Positions 1 through 10,550 are shown, numbered from the stretch's first letter. The stretch: DNA of 64,000 bases from Isochrysis galbana (GCA_018136815.1 CM030935.1:1298204-1362203), one strand, 5' to 3'. Program-made: numbers and translations. The notes: generated from the letters alone by a model not told the origin.

Positions 1-345
1 GGGGGCGCCAGAGCCAGGAGGGAAGGGCCGCGGCTCGCCGCGGCCACTCGCTCTAGCGAGGGAGATTAGCGCTTCTGGGCTCCTATCTCACGAGTGCCCC
101 CCCCCCCCGCGTTGCTTTTACCCGAAAGGGGTTTTCCCCCAGCGTGGACTCGAGGAGAGGACGCGCTGGGGTGCGCGGGGCCGGTGCATGCACTGGGGGG
201 AGGACAAATATCGAGGGGAGGGGGCAATGCCCCCACCCCCCGGTATCACTCGGACACCTGGCCCGTCAGGCATGGCGGGATTCCGGGACTGAGACGTTAT
301 GTCCAATTAGCTAGTGGGGTTGGCTAGGATATAACATTGATTATT
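1..345 (+). repeat. Element D, AT-rich-end fragment (copy 1)
   Basis: This stretch is a near-identical inverted copy of about 27830-28175 and also matches 54185-54500. It runs from the GC-rich interior at the left window edge to an AT-rich terminus (ataacattgattattata) near 345. The palindrome-bearing end seen in the fuller copy at 28684-28703 would lie left of the window. No convincing coding frame is shared by the copies, so it looks like a non-coding interspersed repeat. Confidence 0.85.
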
Positions 346-1186
346 ATATTTGCCTACGAGCCAGTAGTCATCGCGTGTTCGACAGAAAAGGCCCCCTCTT
401 TGTTTTGGTACACAGAGAATTCCCGCTCAACTTGCGATACCCTCGACACAACCTCAGGCGTGTGAAAGTTTATCGCGCTGGATGCCAGGAAGCAGCCAGG
501 GCGGCAACAAAAAGCAGGAGGGTCATGACAGACAGTGAGAGAGACAGTGGTACAGGGGTGAGGGAGGTCAGAACCTGGGACACCTGGGGGCACTGGGGAA
601 CTCAAGATACCCCTGGGGCACGGTGATTCTACAACGATCACACACGCACAAACCCTTACATATACCCCACCACGGTTCTTTGGATAATACTCTGAGACAA
701 ACAGGAAGGCGTGCGAGGGAACAAAGAAGGAATCAAGGATTTAGGGAATCGGCGAGTATTGCCTTAGTATGAGCCGATGAAGCGTCGTGAGTGTTGATGA
801 AGGTGAGATTCCTTAGGTGCACTAAGTCGATCTAGAGTGAGCTGAGATCCCCAAGATGAAGGCGAGGTCTAGAAGTCGATGTGCAAATGACTCGGGAACC
901 CCAAGAACTCGATGTGCATCGACTGCAGATGATAATGTAGAGAAGAGTCCAGAAGGTGGTGCACATGATGAAAGAGGCTGATGACTTGATGAAAAGGAAT
1001 CTGGCAGACAAAGTTATCGGTAAAGCCGATTCTATCGGTAAGGACCAATGGGTTGTGTTGGCAGATGACGGCACTCTGTGATAAAGTTGTATTCTTGCCC
1101 AGCCTTTTCAGGGTTAGTAGAGGCCAGAATTGCGTCACGCAGACACATGCGATCAAATATCTCAGAGAGTCCAGTCATTGTTGCAC
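346..1186. other. Intergenic; retroelement-like debris
   Basis: No gene is supported here. About 30 bases near 351-380 (agtcatcgcgtgttcgaca and its left flank) match 49323-49351, which lies in an unrelated setting, so this is a repeated fragment, probably of a retroelement. From 640 to 1186 the DNA is less GC-rich and I see nothing recognisable. Confidence 0.4.
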
Positions 1187-1345
1187 AACTAAGTTTATAC
1201 TTAGTTCGCCCATGGGGGGGCACGAGCCCCCCCCTCCCCCCTCTCTCCACTCCTCCCCTGCCATGGGGGAGGAACCACCCACTCTCCTGGCATGCCCGGG
1301 AAAAAGCACCGGGGGGGGGGGGAGGAACTCTCGTCAACAAAGAGG
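1187..1345 (+). repeat. Element D, palindrome-end fragment
   Basis: Begins with the perfect palindrome AACTAAGTTTATACTTAGTT (1187-1206; 8-bp arms), then cgcccATGG and a G-run/C-run stem. The same order, inverted, is at 28560-28703, and a longer direct copy is at 53739-54000. The match fades after about 1300. Confidence 0.8.
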
Positions 1346-1409
1346 AACGGCCCTTACCAGCTCGCGCCGTGGGCGATTCTCGAGAAATAAGTGGCCGCGA
1401 CTCGAGTAA

Positions 1410-1996
1410 CCTGTGCCACTCCTAGGGTACTCTCCTCGACCTTGGGTCACTTCCTTCTCTCTCCCTCCTGTCGCCAGCCGCCCCCTACCCGTTTGCTAAC
1501 GCAAACAGGGCCTGTTTCTCACCGCACTCCGTCGGGGGGGGTGCAAAATCCCCCCTCTCCCTCTCTCCACTCTCACCCCGCGTCGTCCCTGTGGCGCGTC
1601 GCCATGCGCGCGCCCTGGCCTGCTCTCAGAGGTCCTGTGGGGGCTCCCAGAGGGCCAGCAGGGCAGCTCAGGGGGCAGTGGAGGCTGGGGCTCAGCCCCT
1701 GGCCCCCCCTGCCTCTCCCACGCTTGCCACGCTGGTCATGGGAGCCTCTCAGAGGCCCCTGTATGCCTGGCGACCAGGGACAGGGGGGGAGTCAGCTCGA
1801 GGGCAGGCCCAATGCGGGCGTGGGAGTGCGGCTCGCGGCCCGCGCCCACTGGGGGTCTGGGCTGTCTTGTTGAGTGCCCTGCCCCTGCCAAAGGGCAGGG
1901 GCTGGGGTTGAATGTACGGGCCCACCCCGGGGGGTGTCCGCGATGGAGAGAGGGGGGCGCGAGGCCCCCATTGACCCCCACTTATAAAAGTAGGTT
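1410..1996 (-). repeat. Element A (copy 1)
   Basis: Near-full inverted copy of 14751-15340. Read on the minus strand it starts with an imperfect palindrome of the CCTACTTTTATAAGTGGG type (1978-1994), then a GGGGGCCTCGCGCCCCC stem. It ends past a second small palindrome, GTTTGCTAACGCAAAC, near 1490. Open frames exist in both copies, but their products are low-complexity and I do not call a gene. Confidence 0.8.
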
Positions 1997-2005
1997 GAGT
2001 GTGTA

Positions 2006-2116
2006 AAGGGAGTAAATGTTTTGGGGTATAGGCGATGGCATGAGTCGGTACCGTGAGTGCGTGGTCTTTATAGCTAGCGGTAGTAGCCTGAATCTTCAGA
2101 TTTTTTTTTTGGTGTC
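2006..2116. repeat. Repeat ending CTGAATCTTCAG (copy 1)
   Basis: About 105 bp closely match 10022-10127, including gagtcggtaccgtgagtgcg and ctttatagctagcggtagta. Both end in CTGAATCTTCAG (a small palindrome) followed by a T-rich run. The last 20 or so bases recur at 54110-54120 and 55220-55232. Read on the minus strand the T-run becomes an A-run, so this could be one end of a retrotransposon; the class is not clear. Confidence 0.7.
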
Positions 2117-2651
2117 ACTGGGGTGAGTCCCTCCCATACCGTCTCCTGTGGTGCTCCTGTCCTCCTTCCTAGGGGTCCAAATCTGCTCAATGCTTGTCAC
2201 ACTGTTTTGCTGCGACATTCCCCCATGGGGGTCATGTCTGAGATGGTGCCGGGCCAGCCCCTCGTGCCGGAGCACGAGGGCGGTATCGCGGCTGTGTAGG
2301 GTCCCAGCCCGGGGGCCTTCCCTAGTGGAGCGTCCCTCTGGTATGGGTATGGTGTGGCTGGTGTGGCTGTGGGATGTGATGTGGGTGTGCTGCATGCTGG
2401 CTGCTGCCAGCATGCGGGCTGTGGGCTCGCCGTTCTCGGTGGTGCGCGGGCGTGGCCCGCTGGCTCCTGTGCCCACCTGGTTGGGGGGGTCATGCCCTGT
2501 CGCGGTCGCTTCGGCGAGCCAGCGGCGTGTCCATCATTGCTTCATCCATTGCGGCGAGGGGCGAGGGCGGCGGCAGCGAGGGCGGGAGGCGGCGCGCGCT
2601 CCATGACCCTATCACTTTACTGATAGTTGTGAACTAAGTAAAAACTTAGTT
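2110..2651 (-). repeat. Element B (LINE ORF1 5' region) with two adjacent palindromes
   Basis: On the minus strand the module starts with a palindrome (2609-2626, CTATCAGTAAAGTGATAG), then GGGTCATGGAGCGCGCGCC. This is the same start as the LINE ORF1 at 9594 and the module at 14491. A different palindrome of the AACTAAGT type lies immediately outside (2632-2651). The open frame from the ATG is short and degenerate, so this is a dead copy. Confidence 0.7.
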
Positions 2652-2839
2652 GATCTATGATGCTCGTAGTAGCAGCACACTCGCACGGGGGCCTGCGAGC
2701 GGGACGTGAAGAGCATGACCACAACTAAATGTACGCATAGCTTACCAACTAGTTAGGACCCGGGCTTCCAGTACAACGCGGGCGTGTGCAGATGTGTCAA
2801 ACAGCCGATTCTAGAGGCTATTAGCATCAGGTCGTTGGG

Positions 2840-3826
2840 TCAAACAAGTTCTGCACGCCCTTGCACATCGCGATGTTGCGGCTTTTGCCGCCGGTATCCC
2901 CTGCTCCGCAGCCACATCTTTTGAGAAAGCCCATGGCAAAGAAGGCTGAGCCAGTGAACAGCCATGCCGAAGAACAGCACACCAAACGCGAGGTACGGGA
3001 GAATCAGGTACAGAGCCGCTGGGTTGTGTCTCGGAGTAACCGTATCCCACATGTCGGTAATGAGAGGCATCACCACGAGCAATACTAGTACTAATGCCAG
3101 CAACCATGCACCAAAGGTTGCACCCGGCATCATCATGATGAGGGGCAGGAGTCCGTCGCAGATCTCGGAGCGCGCACAGCCTCGCAGGAGGCTGATGACG
3201 AGCACCAGGAGCGCGAATGCAAGGATTTCTTTGCCCAAGTTATGAACCAGGTGTACACTGGATCCTGGGGGTGCTGACATGTCGTACACAGCGAGCACGC
3301 AACACCCAACCAGAAAGGCGGCAAACAACGAGAGACTGAGGAGGAAGGCGACGAAGAATGGCATGTTGCCTTCTCCGATATCATTTCCAACAAAATCGCA
3401 GAAGTGGTCGAAGCCACGAACGTAGCGGTTCGAGTCCTGACAATAGGAGTACTGCTCCCCAGGGTGTGCATAGCCAATTTCACGTCCAGCAATGACATTC
3501 GGCTGGGGCATGGGTGCAACACCGGGATTTGTGTTGGAGACCAGGAAGAAGAATATCATGCATGCGCCAAAAAGAACTAGCGCCACCTTGGTCAGTGTGT
3601 CGCCGTGCTCCTCCTCAAGACCTGGCGCGACGAGGAAGAAGAAGACGGAAGGGAGGACGAGGAGGACAACCCATGCATTGATGCAGACGCAATTGCACGA
3701 GCCGTAGCCGAGGGCGCCGTACTCCTCATTCCAGTAGGCGCCAGGGACGGCTTCGGCTCTTGAGCTGCTCGCCACCGCGGGCGGCGGCGTGTGCGGCTCG
3801 GAGGCCATGCCGGGCGGGCGGCGCAA
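2840..3826 (-). CDS. DHHC-family membrane protein with DHFC motif
   Basis: A single-exon protein of 328 residues (322 if the second Met, at 3808, is used). Hydrophobic segments lie near residues 50-70, 80-98, 155-185, 200-220, 240-262 and 275-300. Between the second and third is NRYVRGFDHFCDFVGNDIG followed by EGN, which follows the spacing of the cysteine-rich domain of zDHHC S-acyltransferases. Those enzymes transfer palmitate to protein cysteines on Golgi, ER or plasma membranes. Here the second His of DHHC is Phe, the NC after it is ND, and most zinc-binding Cys/His pairs upstream are missing (only one Cys, in YCQDSN). The topology and the FDHxC/N-IG-x-N pattern support family membership. 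Catalysis is uncertain because the acyl-accepting Cys is kept but the ligands are not. It is divergent from the MATE gene, and the two share an 825-bp purine-rich spacer. Confidence 0.75.
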   Translation of the reverse strand: MRRPPGMASEPHTPPPAVASSSRAEAVPGAYWNEEYGALGYGSCNCVCINAWVVLLVLPSVFFFLVAPGLEEEHGDTLTKVALVLFGACMIFFFLVSNTNPGVAPMPQPNVIAGREIGYAHPGEQYSYCQDSNRYVRGFDHFCDFVGNDIGEGNMPFFVAFLLSLSLFAAFLVGCCVLAVYDMSAPPGSSVHLVHNLGKEILAFALLVLVISLLRGCARSEICDGLLPLIMMMPGATFGAWLLALVLVLLVVMPLITDMWDTVTPRHNPAALYLILPYLAFGVLFFGMAVHWLSLLCHGLSQKMWLRSRGYRRQKPQHRDVQGRAELV

Positions 3827-4651
3827 GGCGGTCGCGCCCGGTGGTGGCGGCGGCGGCGGGGGGCGGTGGGCAGAGGAGGCGGTGCATGACGAAGAGAGAG
3901 GAGAGAGAGAGAGAAAGAGAAAAGAAAGAGAGAGACGTAGAGTGCTTTCTCAGAGAGAGAGAGAGAGAGAGAGAAGAAGGAGAGGTGAGGAGGATGTCGG
4001 GTGTACACTTACAAAATCTCATGATAAAAGTGGTTGAGAATTTATGAGTGAGTTTGAGGAGGAGCATGCATGACGGAGGAGGAGGAGGAGAGGAGAGAGG
4101 GTACAAGTAATAGGGGAGGTATGTGTGGTGGAGGAGTGGCTTTTCCCTTTTTCGCGCTCCTCCGAAGAGAGAAGGAAGAAAATAGGAGAAGAGGAGGGAG
4201 ATTTCAGGCGGCGAGAGGAGGGCTTGAGGAGAGTGAATAGGCCCTCTCTTCTACCTTTTTTCTCTTCTCCAGCGCACTTCACTAGATATGTGAAATCTGA
4301 AAACATTATCAACATCTCCCCATCAATCTCCTCTTCTCAGAGATAGCCAGCCATACGAAAAGCTCGGCAGAGAGAGCAGGGAGGAGGAGAGGTGGTGCGT
4401 GGGTGTGGCGGGACGGAGACGAGAGGGAAAGAGGAGAGAGACAGACGAGTCTCTCTCGTCGGTCTGGGCGAGCTTGCGGGAGCCGCAGGGGAGAGGGGGG
4501 GAGAGGGAGGGAGGGAGAAAGACAGGAAGAGGGAGGGAGGAGTACAGGGAGAGGGTGAGTGGGAGGAGAAGGGCAACGGACCGCAGCCGGCAGAGAGCGT
4601 GTGTGTTCACCTCCCTCCGGTGAGCCAGGGAAAGAACCCTGCCGCTTAGCC
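3827..4651. promoter_or_regulatory. Divergent promoter region, purine-rich
   Basis: An 825-bp spacer between two divergent starts, dominated by GA tracts on the plus strand (3895-3975, 4080-4110, 4395-4560). This leaves a CT-rich leader for the minus-strand gene and a GA-rich leader for the MATE gene. No TATA box is obvious. Both transcription starts must lie here. Confidence 0.5.
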
Positions 4652-6403
4652 ATGCCAGCGCCCATGCTGCTGCTGCTCGGAGCGGCGGCAATTCAGCGAG
4701 GTGGATGGCTCTCGCATGGCACGGGATCGCGCATGCTGCCACAGCTTGCTCGATGCGCTCGAGCCACGTGCACTACACCCGTTGCGCTGGAGGGCCAGCA
4801 GGTTGAGCAAGCGCATGCGCAACCTCCCGATGAGATGGCGGGCGCGCCGTCTGCAACAGCAGAAATCTTGAGCTTTGCAATTCCAGTGCTCGGAGCGTGC
4901 CTCGCGGAGCCGCTGCTTTCGATGATTGATACCCTCTGCATCGGCCGTCTTTCGCACGGTGGTGCGAGCGCCGCACTGGCTGCTCTTGGAGTTAATGCCG
5001 CCATCTTCAACGTGGTGACATGCTCCACTGCCTTCTTATGCACAGCTTCCACTGCGGTCATAGGATCCCTCCCTGCCGAGGCCGAGCATGCATCCAACGA
5101 CACAGGCGACGGCTCCGCGCCCGCATTGCAGCCTTTGGTGCACTCAAATCAAGTATCCCGTGCGTTTGCCGACGGGATGCTCCTCGCCGTGCTCCTTGGA
5201 CTGATGATTGGCACAATCACACAAATGGCATGCGGCCCTCTTTTTGCTCGCTTCTACCATCTTCAGCGTGGCACGGCCGTCTACGGCCTCGCCACTAGCT
5301 ATTTGCGCATCCGCGCATTGGCAGCGCCGGCCGCAACTGCCACGCTCGTGGGTGCGGGTATCGCGTTTGGCCTTGGAGACTCGCGCACACCTCTCTTTGC
5401 GGTTCTCGCTGCAATGATCATCAACTTAGCGGGCGACATTTTCCTCGTGCCGCGCTTTGGGCTCGTTGGGGCTGCCATTGCAACTGCGAGCGCGACATGG
5501 GCAGGTGCCATCACCCTGAGTTCAATTCTTGCTCGACGGCTGCGCCCGGTTTGGCGCCGTCCACAACCAAAAGGCATCGAGCCCTTCTTGCGGTGAGCTG
5601 GTCCAGTGCGTCCCTCACACTTGGCCTCCTAGTTGTCGGCGATACAAGCCCAGCTATTCGGTGTCCCCTCAGGTTCTCTGCGGTCCTTCTTGCGGGGACG
5701 ACACTAGCTTCAGTTGCATATGCATGCACCACCTCGGTGGTTGCAGCGAGTGGATCGCTGACCCAAGTGAGAGACCCGCACTATCCTATTACTAAAGAGA
5801 CGCCCATCTTAGTGCTCCAGAGGTCGAGGAGCTACTTTCCTTTGATGATGGATGCTCGCCGACTTGACTGCCCATTGTTGGCAATGTCCTCAGATTGCTG
5901 CGCATCAAGTCGCGCTCCAAGGATGGTGGTTGCTTTCATTTGCATCTGTACCACTCTCACTCGCTGGCCAAAGCCTCCTACCACCTCTCCTACGCTCCGC
6001 ACCCGCTCGGGCGTGGTCGATGTGCCAAGCGCTTTTATTGCTCGGTGCCGCCGCCAGTGTCCCGCTTGCCTTGGTCAACTTTTTGCTATGCACTCGTCTT
6101 ACCTCCGTTTTTGTGAGCGATGCGGCAGTAGCAGCGCAGTTACGGTCCATCGCGGTGCCGGCTACGTTTGCGCAGCTGGGAATCAACGTGGCCACCGCAC
6201 TAGACGGAGCATTCATAGGATGTGGACGGCTGGGACACTATCTTGGTGTGATGGCAGCTGCGAGCGGCGCCCTTGGAGTGGTTTTTGCGGGGGCGCTCGT
6301 GGCCGGTCATGCCGGGCTGCGCAGTGCATGGGTTGCCTTGGCTCTCTTCTCGTGCCTCCGTTGTGTAGCTCACCTCGTCGGGTTACGAGGACTTAAGAAC
6401 TAG
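4652..6403 (+). CDS. MATE-family multidrug/metabolite transporter, plastid-type
   Basis: I assemble three exons: 4652-5592, 5673-5766 and 5894-6403 (514 residues). Introns of 80 and 127 bp have gtgagc...cag and gtgaga...cag borders, and the frame is kept across both. The MATE fold is clear: two bundles of membrane helices, PLLSMIDTLCIGRL in helix 1, GLVGAAIATASATWAG at the end of bundle one, and IAAHQVALQGWWLLSF opening helix 8, as in EDS5/DinF-like members. Such proteins export organic compounds using a cation gradient. The first 75 residues start MPAPMLLLLGAA and are rich in Ala and Arg, which could be a signal or plastid-targeting leader (inference). An in-frame ATG at 4559 gives a longer but low-complexity start, so 4652 is preferred. 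Substrate unknown. Confidence 0.88.
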
Positions 6404-6950
6404 CACACGTAGAACAAATGAAGCGCCTGAGGAGATTAATCGATCGTTAGGAGCGAGCCCAATCTCCTCGGCCTTCCTCCGCAATGATGCAGGTGGGTCG
6501 TTTTGGTGTTGCACGCCCTCGTGCATCGCCCACAAGACTTTGTGCATTGGTACGCTCAGTAATGATCTGTCTGCTGTCTGTGAAGCTGTGACTGTGAGGA
6601 TTAGGCAGATGAGGATGAGGCTATATGAAAAAAATCTTGAAGGTGTCCGCTAAGCTACTAGGTTCCACCCCGTCTAACTAAGGGTCCCCGCCGCCGACGC
6701 CCTCATCACTCATCCCGATCACACTCTCCTTCCCCTTCCCGCCCCCCCCCTCATGCCTACATCCTACATCTTGTGTCCCTTTGATGTTGGGGGGTCGGCC
6801 CATGTCCCATGTGCACTACTTTGGGCCTGGCGCGCGGGGGGGGGGGGGGGGGGGCGGTCTGGACAGGCCTTGTGCGATTGTGGGTGTCGGCGTGACCGAG
6901 GTCACCACAATGTGAGGGCCCAGCTAAGCGCTAAGCGGCTCCCTATGGCC
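6404..6950. other. Intergenic, no gene seen
   Basis: MATE 3' region followed by unassigned DNA with a run of 22 G near 6837-6855. I see no coding frame or RNA gene. Confidence 0.4.
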
Positions 6951-6954
6951 TATG

Positions 6955-7500
6955 GAGGTCGCGTTCGCGTTCCGTCGAATATGGGACAGACTCAATTTGA
7001 GCCATCAAATGTCCATAGTCCAACTAACTTTATAGTTGGTCGCCATGGAGCGCGCCGCCGCTCCCCACCTCTCCTTCGGGTCCCCCGCCGCGGGCGCCCC
7101 CCCAGCGCACCCATGGAGCTGTCGCGCTGTCGCTGGCGCTGGCGAAGCGACCGTGTGACCGCGTCCGCCCGCAGAGGCCGAGCAGGTGAGCGCGATCTCG
7201 GTCGCGCTGCACGGCCCGTGGCCCCGGCCACACCAGCCACAGCAGCCATGCTGGCCCTCCTCATGGTGGGCCACAAGCTGTGGAGGACAGAGAGCCAGCA
7301 CCACCCAAGACGAACCACCCAACCATCAGACATGCCTTATGGCAGAGGCCTCTCCCACCCTGGGGACGGCCGCGCTGCCCCGGCAGCGCGGCCCGAGACC
7401 GGGTGGCCCTTATGGGCACAAATCCACAACATCAACAGCAAAACGCACAATGACACTGACCCACCAACACCTCAACACAAGACAACACAGAAGGCTGGGG
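6955..7500 (+). repeat. Element B copy with upstream 60-bp repeat
   Basis: 6955-7020 is the inverse of a repeat seen at 33495-33560 and 63740-63805 (TGGACATTTGAT core). It abuts a palindrome, CCAACTAACTTTATAGTTGG (7020-7039), followed by tcgccATGGAGCGCGC, the start shared with the LINE ORF1. The frame after the ATG resembles the Pro/Arg-rich N-terminus at 9572 but is broken. Confidence 0.65.
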
Positions 7501-7592
7501 TTGAATAATGTACGGGCCCACCCCAGGGGGTGTCCGCGATGGAGAGAGGGGGGCGCGAGGCCCCCATTGACCCCCACTTATAAAAGTAGGTT
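7490..7592 (-). repeat. Element A, 100-bp palindrome-end fragment
   Basis: Nearly identical to 1905-1996: gtacgggcccacccc, the GC-rich stem, then the palindrome at 7573-7590. Only the palindrome-proximal part is present. It meets the 3' end of the LINE ORF1 module on its right. Confidence 0.8.
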
Positions 7593-7643
7593 GTGGCAGG
7601 GGAGGAGTGGAGAGGGGGGGGGGGCTCGTGCCAGAGCCCCATT

Positions 7644-9572
7644 TCAGGTGCCGTTGATGTTGAAAGACGCGATTGTGATCGGCCCTTCACCTGGGTATCC
7701 GAGCGAGGAGTCGAAGGTCAGCGCATAGCGTATGGTAAAGTTGGGGCTGTAGTGTTGAGTGGTGGTGGCGGCGCACTTGTGGAGGTAGAGGCACCCCTGG
7801 CCTAGCATGCAGACGCCCCCCTTGGGGCGTTTGGCGAGCGGAATGCCCTCCGAGCGAGGGAAGGCGCATGGCACCAGGCATTGGCCTTCTGCCCACGCCT
7901 TCTCGTAGTTATGGGAGCGGTTGCACCGCTTTCCCTTCACGTTCATTGGGCACTTGCCCAGCGGAAAACGGGTGCATGCTCCGAGGGCGTCCGGGTTAAT
8001 GGTGTCGTGCAGCGTCTTTTTCGCCGGAGCCAGCTGGCGTTGTTGTTCGCGGAGGAGGCGCGCCTCGCGCTCCTCTTCACACGAACAGATGCGCAGTGGG
8101 GGACTGAACGCCGCGGCGTACCCTTTAAAGAATCCTTTGCATCCTTTGGGTCCGGCATGGACGTTTAGCTCCTTGATGTCGCCGCCCAGTTCCTTGCAGT
8201 TGCGGATGGCGTAGTCCAAAGGGTAAGGGTTACCCTTGATGTTGAGTAAAATCTTGCGCGGAAAATCGAAGGATGCGAAGGAGCCCGTTTTTGGCGCGAC
8301 GTACAGGTGGTAGACCTCTTTCTTTCCTTGCGTGACGATGATGCCCTCGGGGGTGACCACTTTGGTGCGCTCTTGGTTGCCTTGCAGGTATATGAAGCCC
8401 TGATTCTCGACCGCTTTCGACAGTGAGTTGATGGTGATGTGGTCCTTCATTTCGAATTTGTAATTGCGTACTACTAGGTGCGCCGAGACGTCTTGGAATG
8501 CGGTCGCTAGGGACCGTGAGGACGCCTGGGGCAACTCGAGCGCCTTGTCGTTTAGGGTCTTGTACTTGATGTTGATGGGGGCCGGGATGCCGATCATCTG
8601 GAAGCTTGTGACGTTTTTGAATGTGGCGCGGAATTGGTTGGCGCAGTCCGCTGTGACGAGAATTTCCCACGGGCCGGAGGCGCTCTTGGAGATGAATTCC
8701 GGCTCGAGGTCGACGCCTTCGAGCCTATTGAGGTGTGCTACAATGGCGCCGAAGACTACTTCGTCCTTGACTTTGGCTTCCTTGTCCGTGGCTTCGAACA
8801 CGATAACGATTTTCGACATGATCTCGAATTCAGGGGGCTCCATTTCTTGGGAGTCCTCCATGTTGAGTGCGACCTGTGCGGTGTTGTGGAAGGGTTGGTT
8901 AGTGCTGCAAGGGTGATTGGGATGACTGTGGCGTGCTGCGCTGCAGCGCTGTCGTGTCGTTTTCGTATGCGCGCGTGCGCCCATGAGGGCTGTGTGTTGT
9001 ATCTTGTTGTTGTCCTTTGGGGCTGTTGAGTGTTGTGCAGTTCCTGTCAAGGGGTGCACCCTCGACCTGCTGGTTCCTTCTCGCTTGTAGAGGGTGGGGG
9101 TGAGGCCTGGTGGCCCATTCGTGACAGGCTTGTAGGCCGCGCTGGATGTACGGCCCTTGGGCCTGTGCTCAGTGCATACAGTGATGCTTACAGAGCTCAG
9201 GCCCACACTGGGGTGTGATGGGTTGTCTTGTCGGGTCAGGGTCTCGTGCTTTCGCACGAGGCCTGAGCCGCGACTTTGTAGGGGCCCAGCCCGAGGGCTT
9301 TCCCTATGGGAGGAGTGCTGTCGGCTCCCAGACCCACTTTGGGGCTGGTTACTGGCGGCTGGAGGGGGTGGCTTGTCTGTGTGGCCATGGTGGCCATGCT
9401 GGCACTGGTGGTGTGGGGCTTGCGGGAGGCGGCACGGGCCGTGGCTCGTGCTCACCTGTTCAGGCTTGGGTGATCCTCGCGCGCGCTTCTGTGGCGCGGC
9501 CGTGGTCGCGGCCCGTTCGGCCGGCGCGGCGGGGGTGGCGGCAGGGGAGGAGGGGAGCGGCGCGCGCTCCAT
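7644..9572 (-). CDS. LINE-type ORF1 (gag-like), stops at endonuclease start
   Basis: An uninterrupted 642-codon frame. Residues 1-240 are Pro/Ser/Arg/His-rich and low-complexity. A better-conserved body starts near MEDSQEMEPPEFEIMSKIV. The C-terminal third has two CCCH-like zinc-knuckle candidates, CTRFPLGKCPMNVKGKRC then NRSH, and CLVPC...CMLGQGCLYLH. The last residues, ITIASFNINGT, read like the first strand of a LINE apurinic-type endonuclease (consensus I-x-S-x-N-I-N-G), but a stop follows at once. The 5' end carries the palindrome CTATCAGTAAACTGATAG (9577-9594, complement) 5 bp from the ATG. A degenerate fragment of the same ORF lies at 32270-32412. It would bind element RNA in a retrotransposition particle. 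I cannot tell whether it is expressed. The missing endonuclease and reverse transcriptase make this copy non-autonomous. Confidence 0.75.
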   Translation of the reverse strand: MERAPLPSSPAATPAAPAERAATTAAPQKRARGSPKPEQVSTSHGPCRLPQAPHHQCQHGHHGHTDKPPPPAASNQPQSGSGSRQHSSHRESPRAGPLQSRGSGLVRKHETLTRQDNPSHPSVGLSSVSITVCTEHRPKGRTSSAAYKPVTNGPPGLTPTLYKREGTSRSRVHPLTGTAQHSTAPKDNNKIQHTALMGARAHTKTTRQRCSAARHSHPNHPCSTNQPFHNTAQVALNMEDSQEMEPPEFEIMSKIVIVFEATDKEAKVKDEVVFGAIVAHLNRLEGVDLEPEFISKSASGPWEILVTADCANQFRATFKNVTSFQMIGIPAPINIKYKTLNDKALELPQASSRSLATAFQDVSAHLVVRNYKFEMKDHITINSLSKAVENQGFIYLQGNQERTKVVTPEGIIVTQGKKEVYHLYVAPKTGSFASFDFPRKILLNIKGNPYPLDYAIRNCKELGGDIKELNVHAGPKGCKGFFKGYAAAFSPPLRICSCEEEREARLLREQQRQLAPAKKTLHDTINPDALGACTRFPLGKCPMNVKGKRCNRSHNYEKAWAEGQCLVPCAFPRSEGIPLAKRPKGGVCMLGQGCLYLHKCAATTTQHYSPNFTIRYALTFDSSLGYPGEGPITIASFNINGT

Positions 9573-9594
9573 GACCCTATCAGTTTACTGATAG

Positions 9595-10021
9595 TTGAGT
9601 GTCGTGATAGTGATAGTACCGGGCTAGTGGGAGTAGTGATATCAACGCTCAGTTGTTTTATTATTATTTGACCTTTCCTCGCTTCCTCGCCGAGTGGTGC
9701 AGCGTTCCCTAACCCTAACGGGAAGCAACGAGCAACTTGGCGAATGCCTCCCCCCCCTCCGTCACGCGCGCTCACGCTATACCCTTAATTACAGAATTTG
9801 CGATCGCGCCCGCGGGGGTACCAACCAAATGAAGGCAAACGACCTAATACACAGAAAGCGTTTACTTACGCTTGTCTGCCACAAGAATACCCAACAACAG
9901 GTCTGCCCCAGCCCCAGCCCGCCCCTTGCGCCTGGCCCGACGTAGTGCACGCCCCCCCCCCCCCCCCCCCCGATACCGTAGACAAAGGAATGAAGGATGA
10001 AGGGGGTAGCGGGGTAGTGTA
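9595..10021. other. Intergenic, no gene seen
   Basis: Contains homopolymer runs (C-run at 9951-9970) and no supported gene or known repeat. Confidence 0.35.
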
Positions 10022-10130
10022 ATAAAGGGAGTGATTGTTCTGGAGTATAGGCGATGGCGTGAGTCGGTACCGTGAGTGCGTGGTCCTTTATAGCTAGCGG
10101 TAGTAGCCTGAATCTTCAGATGTTTTTTAT
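10022..10130. repeat. Repeat ending CTGAATCTTCAG (copy 2)
   Basis: Direct copy of 2006-2116 with a few substitutions, ending in CTGAATCTTCAG and a T-rich run. Confidence 0.75.
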
Positions 10131-10550
10131 TGGGCATCGCGCCACGGTCAAAAAATGCAGCCCAGCCCTTACTCATGCTTAAAATGCACCTGTTTGACCG
10201 CCATAGTATAGCCTATAGACTGTTGTTTTCCTTCATGTCAAGCTTCTCATGTATCTCAGTTATGGAAAGAGGTTGGTAATCACAACAAACACATGCACGT
10301 AGCGTTCACAACGAACCCACGCGGACTCACCCTCTACATTTCCGATTGTCCATTGCGAAAGGGAGGACGGTTGTGGTGGTGCGCGCACAAGACCTCAAAG
10401 CTTCAAAGCATTTAGATAGACGGCATGGCTAATGAGGTAGCAGGTCATGGCCTGCTATGGCATCGTTGCTGTCGACAGCGGTGGTACGCTTCCCGTTGCC
10501 AGAATGGGCGCAATCCCCTGCCGCCTCAAATTAGTGGAAAGCGCCTGGCC

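Noticed and set aside
1391-1911. Open frames of 106-160 codons across element A
   Set aside because: They cover a repeat present elsewhere as inverse or broken copies, have Gly/Pro/Ala/Arg bias, and are not maintained in all copies.
5497-6396. 299-codon frame overlapping the MATE gene
   Set aside because: It is mostly intron and off-frame exon; only 5673-5766 of it is used as MATE exon 2.
9951-9970. Homopolymer C/G runs (also 6837, 26281, 45500, 49968) as functional sites
   Set aside because: Such runs are common here and their lengths may be sequencing artefacts; no consistent position relative to genes.
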